Source: Maritalea mobilis (lineage in GTDB: Bacteria; Pseudomonadota; Alphaproteobacteria; Rhizobiales; Devosiaceae). From it: 64,000 bases of DNA. This document shows positions 29,652 to 37,782 of the stretch, piece by piece. Position 1 is the first letter of the stretch, and the number at the start of each line of letters is the position of its first letter. The notes beneath the pieces are model-generated. The model was not told the origin of the DNA and ran no database searches. It saw only the letters and a program-made list of their open reading frames with translations. Location: contig NZ_SNYR01000001.1 of the NCBI RefSeq assembly GCF_004363175.1, positions 496,001 through 560,000 on the forward strand. Direction: 5' to 3'. Position numbers and translations under genes: made by a program.

Positions 29652-30548
29652 ATGCGCCTCACGGATTGGCTGATCGTTATTGCCCTTGGCACTGTTTGGG
29701 GCGGCTCATTTCTGTTCAACGCGATTATGGTGCAAGAAATCAATCCGATCACCATTTCATTTGGCCGCGTGTTCTTTGCCGCCTTGCTATGTTGGGCCGT
29801 GTTTTTTGCACTGGGCAAACGGATCAAGCTAGATGGCAAAACACTTTTGGGCCTGATCACCCTCGGCATTGTAAACTTCGCCATTCCTTTCGCTCTGTTC
29901 CCACTAGCCCAAAAAAGCGTATCCGTCGGCGTTTCCGGCATCACCAATGCGCTCACCCCCATTATGGTGGTGATTGTTTCTCAATTCTGGCCCGGCGGCG
30001 AAAAGGCAACATTTAGCAAGTCGCTTGGCGTTTTGGCAGGCTTTTCAGGCGTCACCATTCTTGCCATCCCCGCGCTTCAACAAGGTGGCCACAGCGAACT
30101 ATGGGCAATTGGACTAATCATTCTGGCCACGCTTTGCTACGGTATTTCAATGAATATTGTGCGCTCTTATCACCATATCGATTCGACGCTCACCACCTGC
30201 ATTGCCCTCACCGGCGCATCATTGGCGCTACTGCCCTTCATGTTGACCATTGAAGGCATCCCGCACATCACCAAAGCACAAACATGGTGGTCGATCGGCT
30301 ATATCTCGATCATCGCAACGGCGATACCGTTTTTGATTGTTTACAAGCTGGTGGAACGTGTGGGCGCGACCAACTTTTCCACCGCCACCTTTGTGGCGCC
30401 AGTTTCCGCACTGATCTTAGGATTTTTGGTGCTGGGCGAGCCGATTCTACCCGTACATTTGTTCGGCATGCTTGCGATCTTTATCGGCATTTTGATGATT
30501 GATGGACGGCTTTTTCTGCTGCTTAAGCGACCAAAACCGACGCTCTAA
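29652..30548 (+). CDS. DMT family transporter (EamA domains)
   Basis: A 298-residue inner membrane exporter of the drug/metabolite superfamily with ten predicted membrane segments in two EamA repeats (about 8-140 and 150-290). Recognised features are WGGSFLFNAIMV near the start, ALTPIMVVIVSQF at the end of the first repeat and the LVERVGATNFSTATFVAPVSALILGFLVLGE block of the second. Likely exports amino acids or other small metabolites; the substrate is not readable. A perfect 15-base palindrome AACGGT-TCG-ACCGTT (29584-29598) lies in the gap upstream and could be an operator. Its end overlaps the convergent GNAT gene by four bases. Confidence 0.9.
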   Translation: MRLTDWLIVIALGTVWGGSFLFNAIMVQEINPITISFGRVFFAALLCWAVFFALGKRIKLDGKTLLGLITLGIVNFAIPFALFPLAQKSVSVGVSGITNALTPIMVVIVSQFWPGGEKATFSKSLGVLAGFSGVTILAIPALQQGGHSELWAIGLIILATLCYGISMNIVRSYHHIDSTLTTCIALTGASLALLPFMLTIEGIPHITKAQTWWSIGYISIIATAIPFLIVYKLVERVGATNFSTATFVAPVSALILGFLVLGEPILPVHLFGMLAIFIGILMIDGRLFLLLKRPKPTL

Positions 30549-31039
30549 AGCTTCATCTCCATCAAGATCTCAAACACGCCGTCGGGCGCATATTCCGATT
30601 GCTGTCTGGCAGTTTCAACAAATCCCAGTGATTGATAGAAACCGATCGCCCGTCTATTCGGCTCATAAACTTCCAAGTGAACCAGCTCAGCATTAGGAAA
30701 TGCCTCAAGCCCTTCGCCAAAAAGAGATTTTCCTACACCTATGCCGTGAAATGCAGGCTGGACGTAAAGTCTAGCTAAACGAACAGTGCCCGGCGCGATC
30801 TCTCGCAGCAGCGCTTGGCCGACAATGGCGTCACCGCTCCACGCCAATAAGGAAACGATTTCAGGGCTTTCCGCTTCCTTTTGCAATTGCGCATCGGTGA
30901 GCCAAAGTTCAACAAACTCCTCAACACGCGCAACGCCAACAAAACTGTCATAAGTCGCGTGCCAAACCTCGCGCAAACACACGCGAAGTGCGTCAGAATC
31001 TTCAACTCTGCATGGCCGAATGGTAATTTCTTGTCCCAT
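30545..31039 (-). CDS. GNAT family N-acetyltransferase
   Basis: A 164-residue acetyl-CoA dependent acyltransferase. The fold is seen in ITIRPCRVEDSDALRVCLREVWHATY at the start, ARLYVQPAFHGIGVGKSLFGEGL (acetyl-CoA loop, Q/HxxGxG/A form) and YEPNRRAIGFYQSLGF near the end. The substrate is unknown. It follows the broken GNAT gene on the same strand by 35 bases and resembles it, so the two probably arose as tandem acquisitions or a duplication. Convergent with the DMT gene, sharing four bases. Confidence 0.88.
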   Translation of the reverse strand: MGQEITIRPCRVEDSDALRVCLREVWHATYDSFVGVARVEEFVELWLTDAQLQKEAESPEIVSLLAWSGDAIVGQALLREIAPGTVRLARLYVQPAFHGIGVGKSLFGEGLEAFPNAELVHLEVYEPNRRAIGFYQSLGFVETARQQSEYAPDGVFEILMEMKL

Positions 31040-31074
31040 ATGCTCAGTTTAGATCAAACAAGCATTTTGCCAAG

Positions 31075-31560
31075 CTACAAGGTACGCACCATGCGAAACT
31101 CATACAGCTCGTCATCGGCAAACTCATCGCGTAACCGCTCCGATATAGAGAAATCATGCTTTTGGTAAAAGGCCACGGCGCGCGCATTCACTTCATATAC
31201 CTCCAAACTGGCTTGAAGACCGTGGGGAAATGAAGACAAAGCAGCCGTAAGCAACTGATCTCCCAGCCCTTTGCCATAATAGGCAGCGCGCAAATATAGC
31301 CGTTTGAGATGCACATGCCCTTCACCTTCATCAGTAGCCAAAGCATGTCCAACGATCCGATCACCATCAACCACCACAAACGACGCGTCTGCAGCAGAGT
31401 TTACTTCACTCTCTAGCTTCTCCGGCGTGTGCCACATTTTGGTGAGCTGATCGACACGTTGGGCGCCCAAAAATCACGCATAGGTCTCATGCCATGCATC
31501 ATACAACATTGACTTGAGCGCTGGCACATCGTCGTAATTTGTTGATCGAACAATAATCAT
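31075..31560 (-). pseudogene. GNAT acetyltransferase interrupted by an in-frame TGA
   Basis: Read from ATG 31560, which has a good AGGTGAAG ribosome site, the frame encodes 28 residues ending WHETYA, then TGA (31474-31476), then continues in the same frame with FLGAQRVDQL through a complete GNAT domain (RLYLRAAYYGKGLGDQLL, EVNARAVAFYQKHDF) to the stop at 31075. Full length, 161 codons, matches its neighbour GNAT (164), where the stop position aligns with Ser in WHATYDSFVG. A single base change from TCA, CGA or GGA would explain it. A TTG at 31470 could restart translation but would give an N-terminally cut protein. Pseudogene or assembly error; selenocysteine is unlikely. Confidence 0.85.
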
Positions 31561-31567
31561 CTTCACC

Positions 31568-32284
31568 TCAAATCGTGTGACGCACCAGATTAGGTTGGCG
31601 GACGCTTTCGACCTCCCACCATTCCTTTTTCAACTGGGCACGGCTTTTAGGGATATTCTGATCCAACAACGTGATGGATTGGATTCGGTCAGAGCGAAAA
31701 GCACGAAAATCCTGCCGCATTTCACACCAACATAAAAGCAGCCGCTTAAAATCGAAATAACCGAGTGAAATCGGCCAAACCCTTCGGGACGTGCGCGTGC
31801 CATCCTCTTTCACATAGTCTAGATCAACGATCTTGCCGCTACGCAAAGCCTGTCTCAACTCACCAGAACTCACAGCGCCTTCATATTTGTTTGTGGTGCC
31901 CACGGGCGCATAAAGCGAAACGTCATAAAATTCGTCGCGCAAATGGTCTGGCAATACAGCGGCCACCTTCGCAACAATATCGCGTGCGGCCATCTGCTGA
32001 TCTTTATCGCCATGAGATTCCACCCATCGCGCACCTAAGATCAGCGTTTCCAACTCTAACGAGTTAAAAATAAGTGGCGGCAGATCGAGGCCATCTTCGA
32101 GCACATAGCCAACGCCTGCCTCCCCCTTTATCGGCACACCAACCGATTCAAGTGAAACCATATCTCGGTAGATAGTGCGTGCTGTGACCTCTAATTCTTC
32201 CGCAATCTGCCGCGCAGAAATTGGTTGGCCTTTGGCACGACGCAATATTTGAACAATTTGCAGCAAACGGTCAGCGCGACGCAT
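31568..32284 (-). CDS. YafY-type transcriptional regulator (HTH_11 + WYL)
   Basis: A 238-residue DNA-binding regulator: an N-terminal winged helix (MRRADRLLQIVQILRR...RTIYRDMVSLESVGVPI, residues 1-55), a linker and a WYL domain (about 130-225; GKIVDLDYVKEDGTR, VWPISLGYFDFKRLLLCW, RAFRSDRIQSI) thought to bind small ligands. I chose ATG 32284 since GGAGAG precedes it and the longer start at 32305 lies in a palindromic operator. It is divergent from the GST gene and is followed seven bases later by the broken GNAT gene. Such regulators commonly act on themselves and on the divergent enzyme gene. Confidence 0.9.
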   Translation of the reverse strand: MRRADRLLQIVQILRRAKGQPISARQIAEELEVTARTIYRDMVSLESVGVPIKGEAGVGYVLEDGLDLPPLIFNSLELETLILGARWVESHGDKDQQMAARDIVAKVAAVLPDHLRDEFYDVSLYAPVGTTNKYEGAVSSGELRQALRSGKIVDLDYVKEDGTRTSRRVWPISLGYFDFKRLLLCWCEMRQDFRAFRSDRIQSITLLDQNIPKSRAQLKKEWWEVESVRQPNLVRHTI

Positions 32285-32298
32285 TTTATCTCTCCATG

Positions 32299-32329
32299 CT
32301 GACATAACGCTGTCAGTAGCGTGTCAGTA
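32299..32329. promoter_or_regulatory. Probable operator of the YafY regulator / GST divergent pair
   Basis: A perfect inverted repeat CTGACA-N6-TGTCAG (32299-32316) is followed by a third half-site in direct repeat: TGTCAGTA occurs at 32311-32318 and again at 32322-32329, exactly 11 bases (one helical turn) apart. The site lies between the divergent start codons and just upstream of the regulator's ribosome site, fitting autoregulation. Confidence 0.65.
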
Positions 32330-32366
32330 TTTTGCCCTTCATTCAAGCCAAATGAAGGAATGTCAA

Positions 32367-33092
32367 ATGACCATTAAATTTTTCCAACCTCCGGTTGCTC
32401 CCGGCACCGCATTCTTAAGCCCTTTCTGCGCGAAGCTCGATATGTTGCTGCAAATCTCCGGACTGCCGTTTGAACGGCACGTTGAAGGCGACCCACGCCA
32501 AGGACCGAAGCAAAAAGTCCCCTTTATCGAAGATAATGGCAGCCGCATCGGCGACACCTTCTTTATCGAGCGGCATTTGCGGGAAACACAAGGCTTTGAT
32601 TCTCTTCAGCATCTGAGTGCCACTGAACGCGCCATCGGCAATATGATCATGGCCACAGTGGAAGAGAAACTATATTGGGTGCTTGTTTATGGCCGCTGGC
32701 AAAGCCCCGCAAACGCGCAAGTGATGAAGGATATTTTCTTCGGTGAAATTCCAGACAAAGCGATGCGCGATGAAATGGCAAATGGTGCGGAAACAATGAT
32801 GCGGCAAACACTTTATGGCCAAGGCATGGGCCGCCATTCAGAAGCAGAGGTGCTCGAAATCGGCATGCAGATCATTGACGATCTAAGCACAATTTTGGCG
32901 GAAAGCGATTACTTCTTTGGGACAACGCCAACATCTATTGATGCAAGTGTTTTCGGTGCGTTGGTGAATTTTGTGCATGGACCGATCCAAACGCCAATCG
33001 CAAACCATATTGGCAACAAGCCAAATCTTGTCAGCTATATGGACCGTATTTCACACCAATATTTCCCGAACATTCAGAAGCAAGCCGCCTAA
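32367..33092 (+). CDS. Glutathione S-transferase family protein
   Basis: A 241-residue GST-fold protein. The thioredoxin-like N-terminal domain (about 1-75) contains SPFCAKLDMLLQISGLPFERH, KVPFIEDNG and GDTFFIERHL (glutathione-binding type positions); the helical C-terminal domain follows (about 90-235), with the late SDYFFGTTPTSIDASVFGALVNF typical of the FAXC/metaxin-like branch. Start ATG 32367 has AAGGA eight bases upstream; the open frame from 32352 lacks one. Divergent from the YafY regulator, its likely controller. Substrate unknown. Confidence 0.88.
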   Translation: MTIKFFQPPVAPGTAFLSPFCAKLDMLLQISGLPFERHVEGDPRQGPKQKVPFIEDNGSRIGDTFFIERHLRETQGFDSLQHLSATERAIGNMIMATVEEKLYWVLVYGRWQSPANAQVMKDIFFGEIPDKAMRDEMANGAETMMRQTLYGQGMGRHSEAEVLEIGMQIIDDLSTILAESDYFFGTTPTSIDASVFGALVNFVHGPIQTPIANHIGNKPNLVSYMDRISHQYFPNIQKQAA

Positions 33093-33096
33093 AGTG

Positions 33097-33119
33097 CTGG
33101 GGCGGGCAGACCGCCCCAG
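33097..33119. terminator. Hairpin between GST and VOC genes
   Basis: Nine-bp perfect stem CTGGGGCGG / CCGCCCCAG with a 5-base GCAGA loop, between convergent genes. There is no T-run, so termination strength is uncertain; it may serve both strands. Confidence 0.65.
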
Positions 33120-33124
33120 ACCAA

Positions 33125-33517
33125 CTAGCCCTGCATCGGCACGGTAGGCGAAGACACATCGATCATCTGGCCGTTTGGGTCTTCAATCAACATGCGCTCC
33201 TGCCCGTAAGGCATGGCAGTTGGTGGTGAAATCACTTTCGCGCCAATTTTTTGCGCGGCGTCATGTGCAATATGCACATCCTCAACAACGAAATTCAAAA
33301 TGCCGCCAGTCCCTCGCGCTGACATCCCCTCCGGCACGATTGGATTGTTTGCGTCCAATATGGCCAACTCAATCACTGGACCGTCTTGCGGGGTAAGAAT
33401 GATAAACCAATCGCTGTCGAAATGGCGCTTCAAGCTCAGAATATCAGTATAGAATTTGGCAGTCGCCTCAACGTTTTGCGCCAGCATTGTGTAAAAAACA
33501 CGGTTCACAGCATTCAT
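33125..33517 (-). CDS. VOC family protein (glyoxalase/bleomycin-resistance fold)
   Basis: A 130-residue single VOC domain: NRVFYTMLAQNVEATAKFYTDILSLKRHFDSDWFIILTPQDGPVIELAI at the N-terminal half and ILNFVVEDVHIAHDAAQKIGAKVISPPTAMPYGQERMLIEDPNGQMIDVSSP in the second are typical of the superfamily, but are given here only as the general pattern of the fold. Metal ligands (E in IELA, E in RMLIEDPNG or similar) may be partial. Function unknown. It lies downstream of the GNAT gene by 13 bases and may be co-transcribed with it and gatB. Confidence 0.85.
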   Translation of the reverse strand: MNAVNRVFYTMLAQNVEATAKFYTDILSLKRHFDSDWFIILTPQDGPVIELAILDANNPIVPEGMSARGTGGILNFVVEDVHIAHDAAQKIGAKVISPPTAMPYGQERMLIEDPNGQMIDVSSPTVPMQG

Positions 33518-33530
33518 AAAAACACCTCAA

Positions 33531-34028
33531 TTATAAAACTTTGGTCATTTTAATGCTGGGCGGCTCATCGTTTGGCATTGGATCCGGCCCAGCTTCAAAA
33601 AAGCCTATAGCTTTATAAAACTGAATGGCAGTGACATTTTTTTGAAGAACGTTGAGCTCGACATGCACCGTGTCGGGAAAAGCCTCAATGGCCGCGTCAA
33701 GCAAAGTCGTGCCGATACCGTGACGCTGAGCATCTTCGAGCACATAGAGGTAACCGATCAAAACTGACCGATTTTCGCGCGGCAATGCATAGCAATGCCC
33801 CACAATTTCATTTTCTATCAATGCGAGAATATTGGCCGCGTTCTTATCGGCGATGCGCTCTTTAAAATTGCGCGGTGCCAACCACATCGCGCAAATCTCA
33901 TTGAGTTTGTCTTGCGGCATCAAACCTTTATAGCTTTCACGCCAAGACCGACGCATCATGTTGCTCAAAGCTTGTGCGTCTGCAAGTCGGGCGTCGCGGA
34001 TCGAAAATGGAATTAGATCCGCGACCAC
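33531..34028 (-). CDS. GNAT family N-acetyltransferase, coupled to gatB
   Basis: A 165-residue acetyltransferase: FSIRDARLADAQALSNMMRRSWRESYKGLM opens the fold and YLYVLEDAQRHGIGTTLLDAAIEAFP gives the acetyl-CoA loop (R/HxxGIG), then VLQKNVTAIQFYKAIGF. It starts with GTG 34028 only three bases after the gatB stop codon, its ribosome site (AGGG) lying inside gatB, so translation is probably coupled. The enzyme's substrate is not known; the coupling does not by itself prove a link to tRNA amidation. The related GNATs upstream (30545, 31075) are in the same accessory patch. Confidence 0.87.
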   Translation of the reverse strand: MVADLIPFSIRDARLADAQALSNMMRRSWRESYKGLMPQDKLNEICAMWLAPRNFKERIADKNAANILALIENEIVGHCYALPRENRSVLIGYLYVLEDAQRHGIGTTLLDAAIEAFPDTVHVELNVLQKNVTAIQFYKAIGFFEAGPDPMPNDEPPSIKMTKVL

Positions 34029-34031
34029 TGA

Positions 34032-35513
34032 TTAAAGCCCTAATTTCGACTTCAAAATCTCGTTCACCGCTTGCGGGTTGGCTTTGCCTTGTGAAGCTTT
34101 CATCACCTGACCAACAAACCAGCCCATCAATTTTGGATTTTGCTGCGCCTTGGCAACCTGATCTGGGTTTGCGGCGATGATCTCATCGACGATCTTCTCA
34201 ATCGCACCAGTGTCGGTCACCTGCTTCATGCCGCGCTCTTCAACCAATGTGGCTGGATCACCACCTTCGGTCCACACGATCTCAAACAGATCTTTTGCGA
34301 TCTTGCCGGAAATATCGCCCTTAGCGATCAAATCAACAATGCCGCCCAACTGATCGGCACTCACAGGGCTGGTGGAAATGTCGAGACCTTCTTTGTTCAA
34401 ACGGCCAAACAACTCGTTGATCACCCAGTTCGCTGCCAATTTGCCATCACGCCCGTCAGCCACTTTCTCGTAGAAATCTGCCGATGTGCGATCAGCCACC
34501 AAAACGCTTGCGTCATATGGCGTTAGGCCAAGCTCTTCTACAAAACGATGGCGTTTCTCGTCTGGCAATTCAGGCAAAGTTGCTTTGATTTCTTCAACAA
34601 AGGCATCGTCAAATTCAAGTGGCAACAAATCTGGTTCTGGGAAATAGCGATAATCCTGCGCATCTTCCTTAGAGCGCATGGAGCGAGTTTCCCCGGTTTT
34701 CGGATCGAACAAGCGTGTTTCTTGGTCAACAACGCCGCCATCTTCCAAAATATCAATTTGACGGCGGGCTTCATATTCAATTGCCTGACCAGCAAAGCGA
34801 ACAGAGTTCACATTTTTGATCTCGCAACGTGTGCCAAACTCTCCGCCGGGACGACGCACAGAAACGTTGATGTCTGCCCGCAAGGAGCCCTGCTCCATAT
34901 TGCCGTCACATGTGCCCAAATAACGCATAATGGTGCGCAGCTTATTGATGTAAGCCTTGGCTTCGTCAGATGAGCGTAAATCAGGTTTAGACACAATCTC
35001 CATCAGCGCCACACCAGCACGATTGAGGTCAACAAAGCTCATGCTTGGGTGCTGGTCGTGCATCAACTTGCCCGCATCAGTTTCCAAATGCAGTCGCTCA
35101 ATACCGATTTCAACTTCACCATCTTCGCCCATATCGAGCAGAACTTTGCCCTCGCCCACAATTGGGTCGAGATATTGCGAAATCTGATAGCCAGGAGGCT
35201 GATCAGGATAGAAATAGTTTTTACGGTCAAAAATAGAGCGTTTGTTGATTTGCGCTTTAAGGCCAAGACCTGTGCGCACAGCCTGCCGCACACATTCTTC
35301 GTTGATCACTGGCAACATGCCCGGCATCCCTGCATCAACAAAGCTCACATTTTGGTTGGGAGGCTGGCCAAATTCAGTTGAAGAGCCTGAAAATAGCTTT
35401 GATTCAGAAGTCACTTGTGCGTGTACTTCCAAGCCCAAAACCATTTCCCAATCACCTGTAGCACCGCTGATAAATTTCTTCGGATCGGGCGTGCGTGTAT
35501 CAACAATTGTCAT
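34032..35513 (-). CDS. gatB: Asp/Glu-tRNA amidotransferase subunit B
   Basis: The tRNA-binding and kinase subunit of GatCAB, which converts Glu-tRNA-Gln and/or Asp-tRNA-Asn to the amidated forms. The 493-residue protein has [50 protein letters not shown], the [11 protein letters not shown] linker and the C-terminal YqeY-like tail domain ([21 protein letters not shown]). ATG 35513 ([11 protein letters not shown]) is chosen over the upstream TTG/ATG frame, with an AAGAGAAG ribosome site. gatA and gatC are not adjacent but 3.7 to 5.5 kb away. Followed by a coupled GNAT gene. Confidence 0.96.
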   Translation of the reverse strand: MTIVDTRTPDPKKFISGATGDWEMVLGLEVHAQVTSESKLFSGSSTEFGQPPNQNVSFVDAGMPGMLPVINEECVRQAVRTGLGLKAQINKRSIFDRKNYFYPDQPPGYQISQYLDPIVGEGKVLLDMGEDGEVEIGIERLHLETDAGKLMHDQHPSMSFVDLNRAGVALMEIVSKPDLRSSDEAKAYINKLRTIMRYLGTCDGNMEQGSLRADINVSVRRPGGEFGTRCEIKNVNSVRFAGQAIEYEARRQIDILEDGGVVDQETRLFDPKTGETRSMRSKEDAQDYRYFPEPDLLPLEFDDAFVEEIKATLPELPDEKRHRFVEELGLTPYDASVLVADRTSADFYEKVADGRDGKLAANWVINELFGRLNKEGLDISTSPVSADQLGGIVDLIAKGDISGKIAKDLFEIVWTEGGDPATLVEERGMKQVTDTGAIEKIVDEIIAANPDQVAKAQQNPKLMGWFVGQVMKASQGKANPQAVNEILKSKLGL

Positions 35514-35565
35514 TTTTCTTCTCTTGGCTTGATGTCGCGATCGGGTCTTCGCGCTGTCGCTTGCT

Positions 35566-35871
35566 TTATTCTTGGCTGCGGCGGGCGGCAATGACGCCCT
35601 TTTCAAAGTTCACATTCCAATCAATGAGGGTCCGCCAAATCAATTCAGCCTGGTCCTCATCCAAATTCTTCTCCAAAGCGCGGTTACGCACTTTTTCAAT
35701 CACCGCTTCAATTCGCTTAGGATCAAAAGCTTCGTGCGGGTCCGTTTTGATCGCAGCCATGCGCGTCACATATCCATGACGTTCGGCAAAAAGCGCAATC
35801 AATTGCTGGTCCAGCCGATCAATCTCGGCGCGCACATCTTCCTTGGTCTGACATTCTTTAGGCGTCTTCAT
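35566..35871 (-). CDS. Chorismate mutase (AroQ type)
   Basis: A 101-residue all-helical chorismate mutase, which makes prephenate for Phe and Tyr synthesis. The AroQ fold is seen in [30 protein letters not shown], with the Arg and Lys positions of the active site, then [41 protein letters not shown] 35871 is preferred; a TTG at 35883 would add four residues. Located just upstream of gatB on the same strand, the two could be one transcript. No fused prephenate dehydratase is present. Confidence 0.88.
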   Translation of the reverse strand: MKTPKECQTKEDVRAEIDRLDQQLIALFAERHGYVTRMAAIKTDPHEAFDPKRIEAVIEKVRNRALEKNLDEDQAELIWRTLIDWNVNFEKGVIAARRSQE

Positions 35872-35999
35872 CAATTCGCTCAATCTGATCCATTTTCGCT
35901 TTAAAGATGAGGCGCGCCAGATTAAGGCACGCCAACGATTTGGATTAAAGCAAATAACCCCAATTGTCTATTGCTGTGACTGGCTTTTTCAGCCCAATT

Positions 36000-36893
36000 T
36001 TATGGGTTTTCCGCTGGGGTCACCACGCGAAAACCAATATGCGCATCATTATAAGAAGGCCCATCCTCATAATGCTTATAGGCAGATCGCGCCACAAAGG
36101 GATTTGATCCCCACCAACCGCCTTTTTCGGCTTTCTTGCTGCCGGTTTCCGGGCCTGTTGGGTCGTTTGTTGGGCTGCTGGCATAATAGCCTTCACCCAA
36201 CCAATCCTGCACCCATTCCATCACATTGCCCGACATGTTCAACGCGCCAATCCAGCTTGCACCTTCAACATATTGCCCAACAGGCGCAGTTCCGGTTTGG
36301 CCAACAATGTGCGCATTTTCTTCAATCCACTCATTGCCCCATGGGAAAACGCGGCTTTGCGGTCCGCGGGCGGCATATTCCCACTCAGCCTCGGTTGGCA
36401 ATCGACCACCCCGCCAAGTGGCATAGGCCTCTGCCTCATAAAAAGTGATGCAAGCGCGCGGATGATCCGGCGCGTCAGATGAGTCGCACGGCAATGGCAA
36501 AATGCCGATATATTGTCCCGAAAGCCATTGCTTGCCCGCTTCACTCCAATAGTCTGGCTGCTCATAGCCGCCAGCTGCCACAAATGCCGCAAAATCTGCA
36601 TTGCTGACTTCTGTTCGATCAATCCAATAATCATTGGTCAAGCAAACATGATGCGCTGGCACTTCAAACTTTTGCGCGGCATCCGCAGCCCAATCAGGCG
36701 CTTCTAAGGTTTCAGCTTGTGCTTTCAACACATCAACATCTGTGCCCATTTGAAAGCATCCTGCCGGCACAAATAGTTGCGTCACCCCGGCTTCGTCACG
36801 CCGCTCGGAACCAGCTTCTATTGCCCATGCGCCTGGTGCCATCGCCAGAGCATATAGGAAAATTATCCCACTTAATTTGAAGCACTCATTCAT
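36000..36893 (-). CDS. Exported SUMF1/formylglycine-generating-enzyme fold protein
   Basis: A 297-residue protein with a signal peptide (residues 1 to about 24, ...APGAWA). The SUMF1 fold covers the remainder: CFQMGTD, YWIDRTEVSNADFAAFV, CITFYEAEAYATWRGGRLPTEAEWEYAARG, FPWGNEW, LNMSGNVMEWVQDWLG, GGWWGSNPFVARSAYKHYE and HIGFRVV. The two catalytic cysteines that true sulfatase-activating enzymes carry in the GG...C...C region near the C-terminus are absent, so it is probably not a formylglycine-generating enzyme. Its role may be structural or another chemistry of the fold. No sulfatase gene is near. Confidence 0.86.
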   Translation of the reverse strand: MNECFKLSGIIFLYALAMAPGAWAIEAGSERRDEAGVTQLFVPAGCFQMGTDVDVLKAQAETLEAPDWAADAAQKFEVPAHHVCLTNDYWIDRTEVSNADFAAFVAAGGYEQPDYWSEAGKQWLSGQYIGILPLPCDSSDAPDHPRACITFYEAEAYATWRGGRLPTEAEWEYAARGPQSRVFPWGNEWIEENAHIVGQTGTAPVGQYVEGASWIGALNMSGNVMEWVQDWLGEGYYASSPTNDPTGPETGSKKAEKGGWWGSNPFVARSAYKHYEDGPSYNDAHIGFRVVTPAENP

Positions 36894-37212
36894 GTCCCTC
36901 TCCCCACTTTTTCTTCAATTTTAGGCTGCTAAATGCGCGTTGGAAAGCACAATTGGATGTGGCCGAATTGCCGCACAAGGCAGTCAATTGATCTGAAGGC
37001 AGAATTTCAACTGGACCAATTCAACCAAATCATTGTTTTATCTAGCTTCATTCCGAACCTACGGAGTTTTGATGCAACAACTGTCGGAAACCCGCTAAGG
37101 ACCTGCCAACAGCGCAGGTCTAAAACGAACAAAAAGACATCATGCGCATTGGCTGATGGCTTTACGGGTGAGTTGTGTCCTGCATTGCGGGGCCAAGACC
37201 GACAGAACATCA
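36894..37212. other. Gene-free stretch upstream of the YjhX-like gene
   Basis: No coding region could be supported over these 319 bases, though open frames cross it. A perfect hairpin GACCTGC-CAACAGC-GCAGGTC (37100-37120) is the only structure seen; it lacks a T-run. The stretch presumably carries the divergent promoters. Confidence 0.5.
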
Positions 37213-37470
37213 ATGGATATTTCAAAAGAAGAACAACGTATTCTGCACCATTTGGCGCAAGGCGGCGTGCTGCGGGTTAAAAAGAACGAACATAAAAAAG
37301 TGACCAAGGTTGAATGCTTTACCCGTGAAGGGTGGAAATATGAGGCCATCAACATTCCGCTATTTCAAAAAATGAAGCGGCGAAAATGCATCGCCTCCTC
37401 AAGCGGCAAACCCTATCGCATAACCCGGCGCGGACTGGAACTGGTGCGCAGCCAATATGATAATCGATAA
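37213..37470 (+). CDS. YjhX-family protein (putative toxin)
   Basis: An 85-residue protein of the YjhX/UPF0386 family. The start MDISKEEQRILHHLAQGG, the central VTKVECFTREGWKYE and the end GKPYRITRRGLELVRSQYDNR all fit; in Escherichia coli the relative YjhX is described as the toxin of the YjhX-YjhQ pair. The fold looks like a small winged helix. I chose ATG 37213 as the family start rather than the longer frame from 37156. No YjhQ acetyltransferase antitoxin is adjacent (the GNAT genes are more than 3 kb away), so toxin activity is uncertain. A bidirectional-looking hairpin follows. Confidence 0.87.
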   Translation: MDISKEEQRILHHLAQGGVLRVKKNEHKKVTKVECFTREGWKYEAINIPLFQKMKRRKCIASSSGKPYRITRRGLELVRSQYDNR

Positions 37471-37472
37471 AC

Positions 37473-37498
37473 AAAAAAGGGCGGCCCTGTGCCGCCCT
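37473..37498 (-). terminator. Terminator of the XRE/membrane protein operon
   Basis: Eight-bp perfect stem AGGGCGGC / GCCGCCCT with a CCTGT loop; on the minus strand it is followed by six T, so it serves the XRE gene ending at 37516. It also lies directly after the convergent YjhX-like gene. Confidence 0.8.
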
Positions 37499-37515
37499 AT
37501 TCATTGATAAAGCTT

Positions 37516-37782
37516 TTAGCCGTTGGTTTTGGGCGACGGCCGAAGAGCCGCCTCATCAACCAACTCAAACGGCTCAGCGCTAAACATGGCATCCAGCCCA
37601 ACGCCCAGCGCTTTTGACAAATTGAGTGCCAATTCAATGGTCGGGTTAAACTGCTGACGTTCAATATAACCAATGGTTTGCGGATGAACATTGATCAGCT
37701 CGGCCAATTGTTGTCGCGAAAGCCCCCGCTCCACCCGCAGCATCTTCACGCGGTTGTAAAAATTGACCTGCTTGCTGCTCAT
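37516..37782 (-). CDS. XRE family helix-turn-helix regulator
   Basis: An 88-residue single-domain Cro/CI-type DNA-binding protein. The helix-turn-helix lies at about 10-60: RVKMLRVERGLSRQQLAELINVHPQTIGYIERQQFNPTIELALNLSKAL, a pattern seen in the SdpR/YozG-like small regulators that accompany membrane proteins. It overlaps the membrane protein gene upstream by four bases (ATGA), so both are translated from one message. A perfect palindrome in front of the operon is its likely target. Confidence 0.9.
   Translation of the reverse strand: MSSKQVNFYNRVKMLRVERGLSRQQLAELINVHPQTIGYIERQQFNPTIELALNLSKALGVGLDAMFSAEPFELVDEAALRPSPKTNG

Noticed and set aside
31075-31560. Selenocysteine at the internal TGA of the GNAT gene
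   Set aside because: No SECIS-like hairpin directly after the codon was noticed and the aligned position in relatives is Ser, not Cys.
35514-35606. A 31-residue N-terminal extension of GatB
   Set aside because: Basic sequence unlike GatB; the family start and ribosome site are at 35513.
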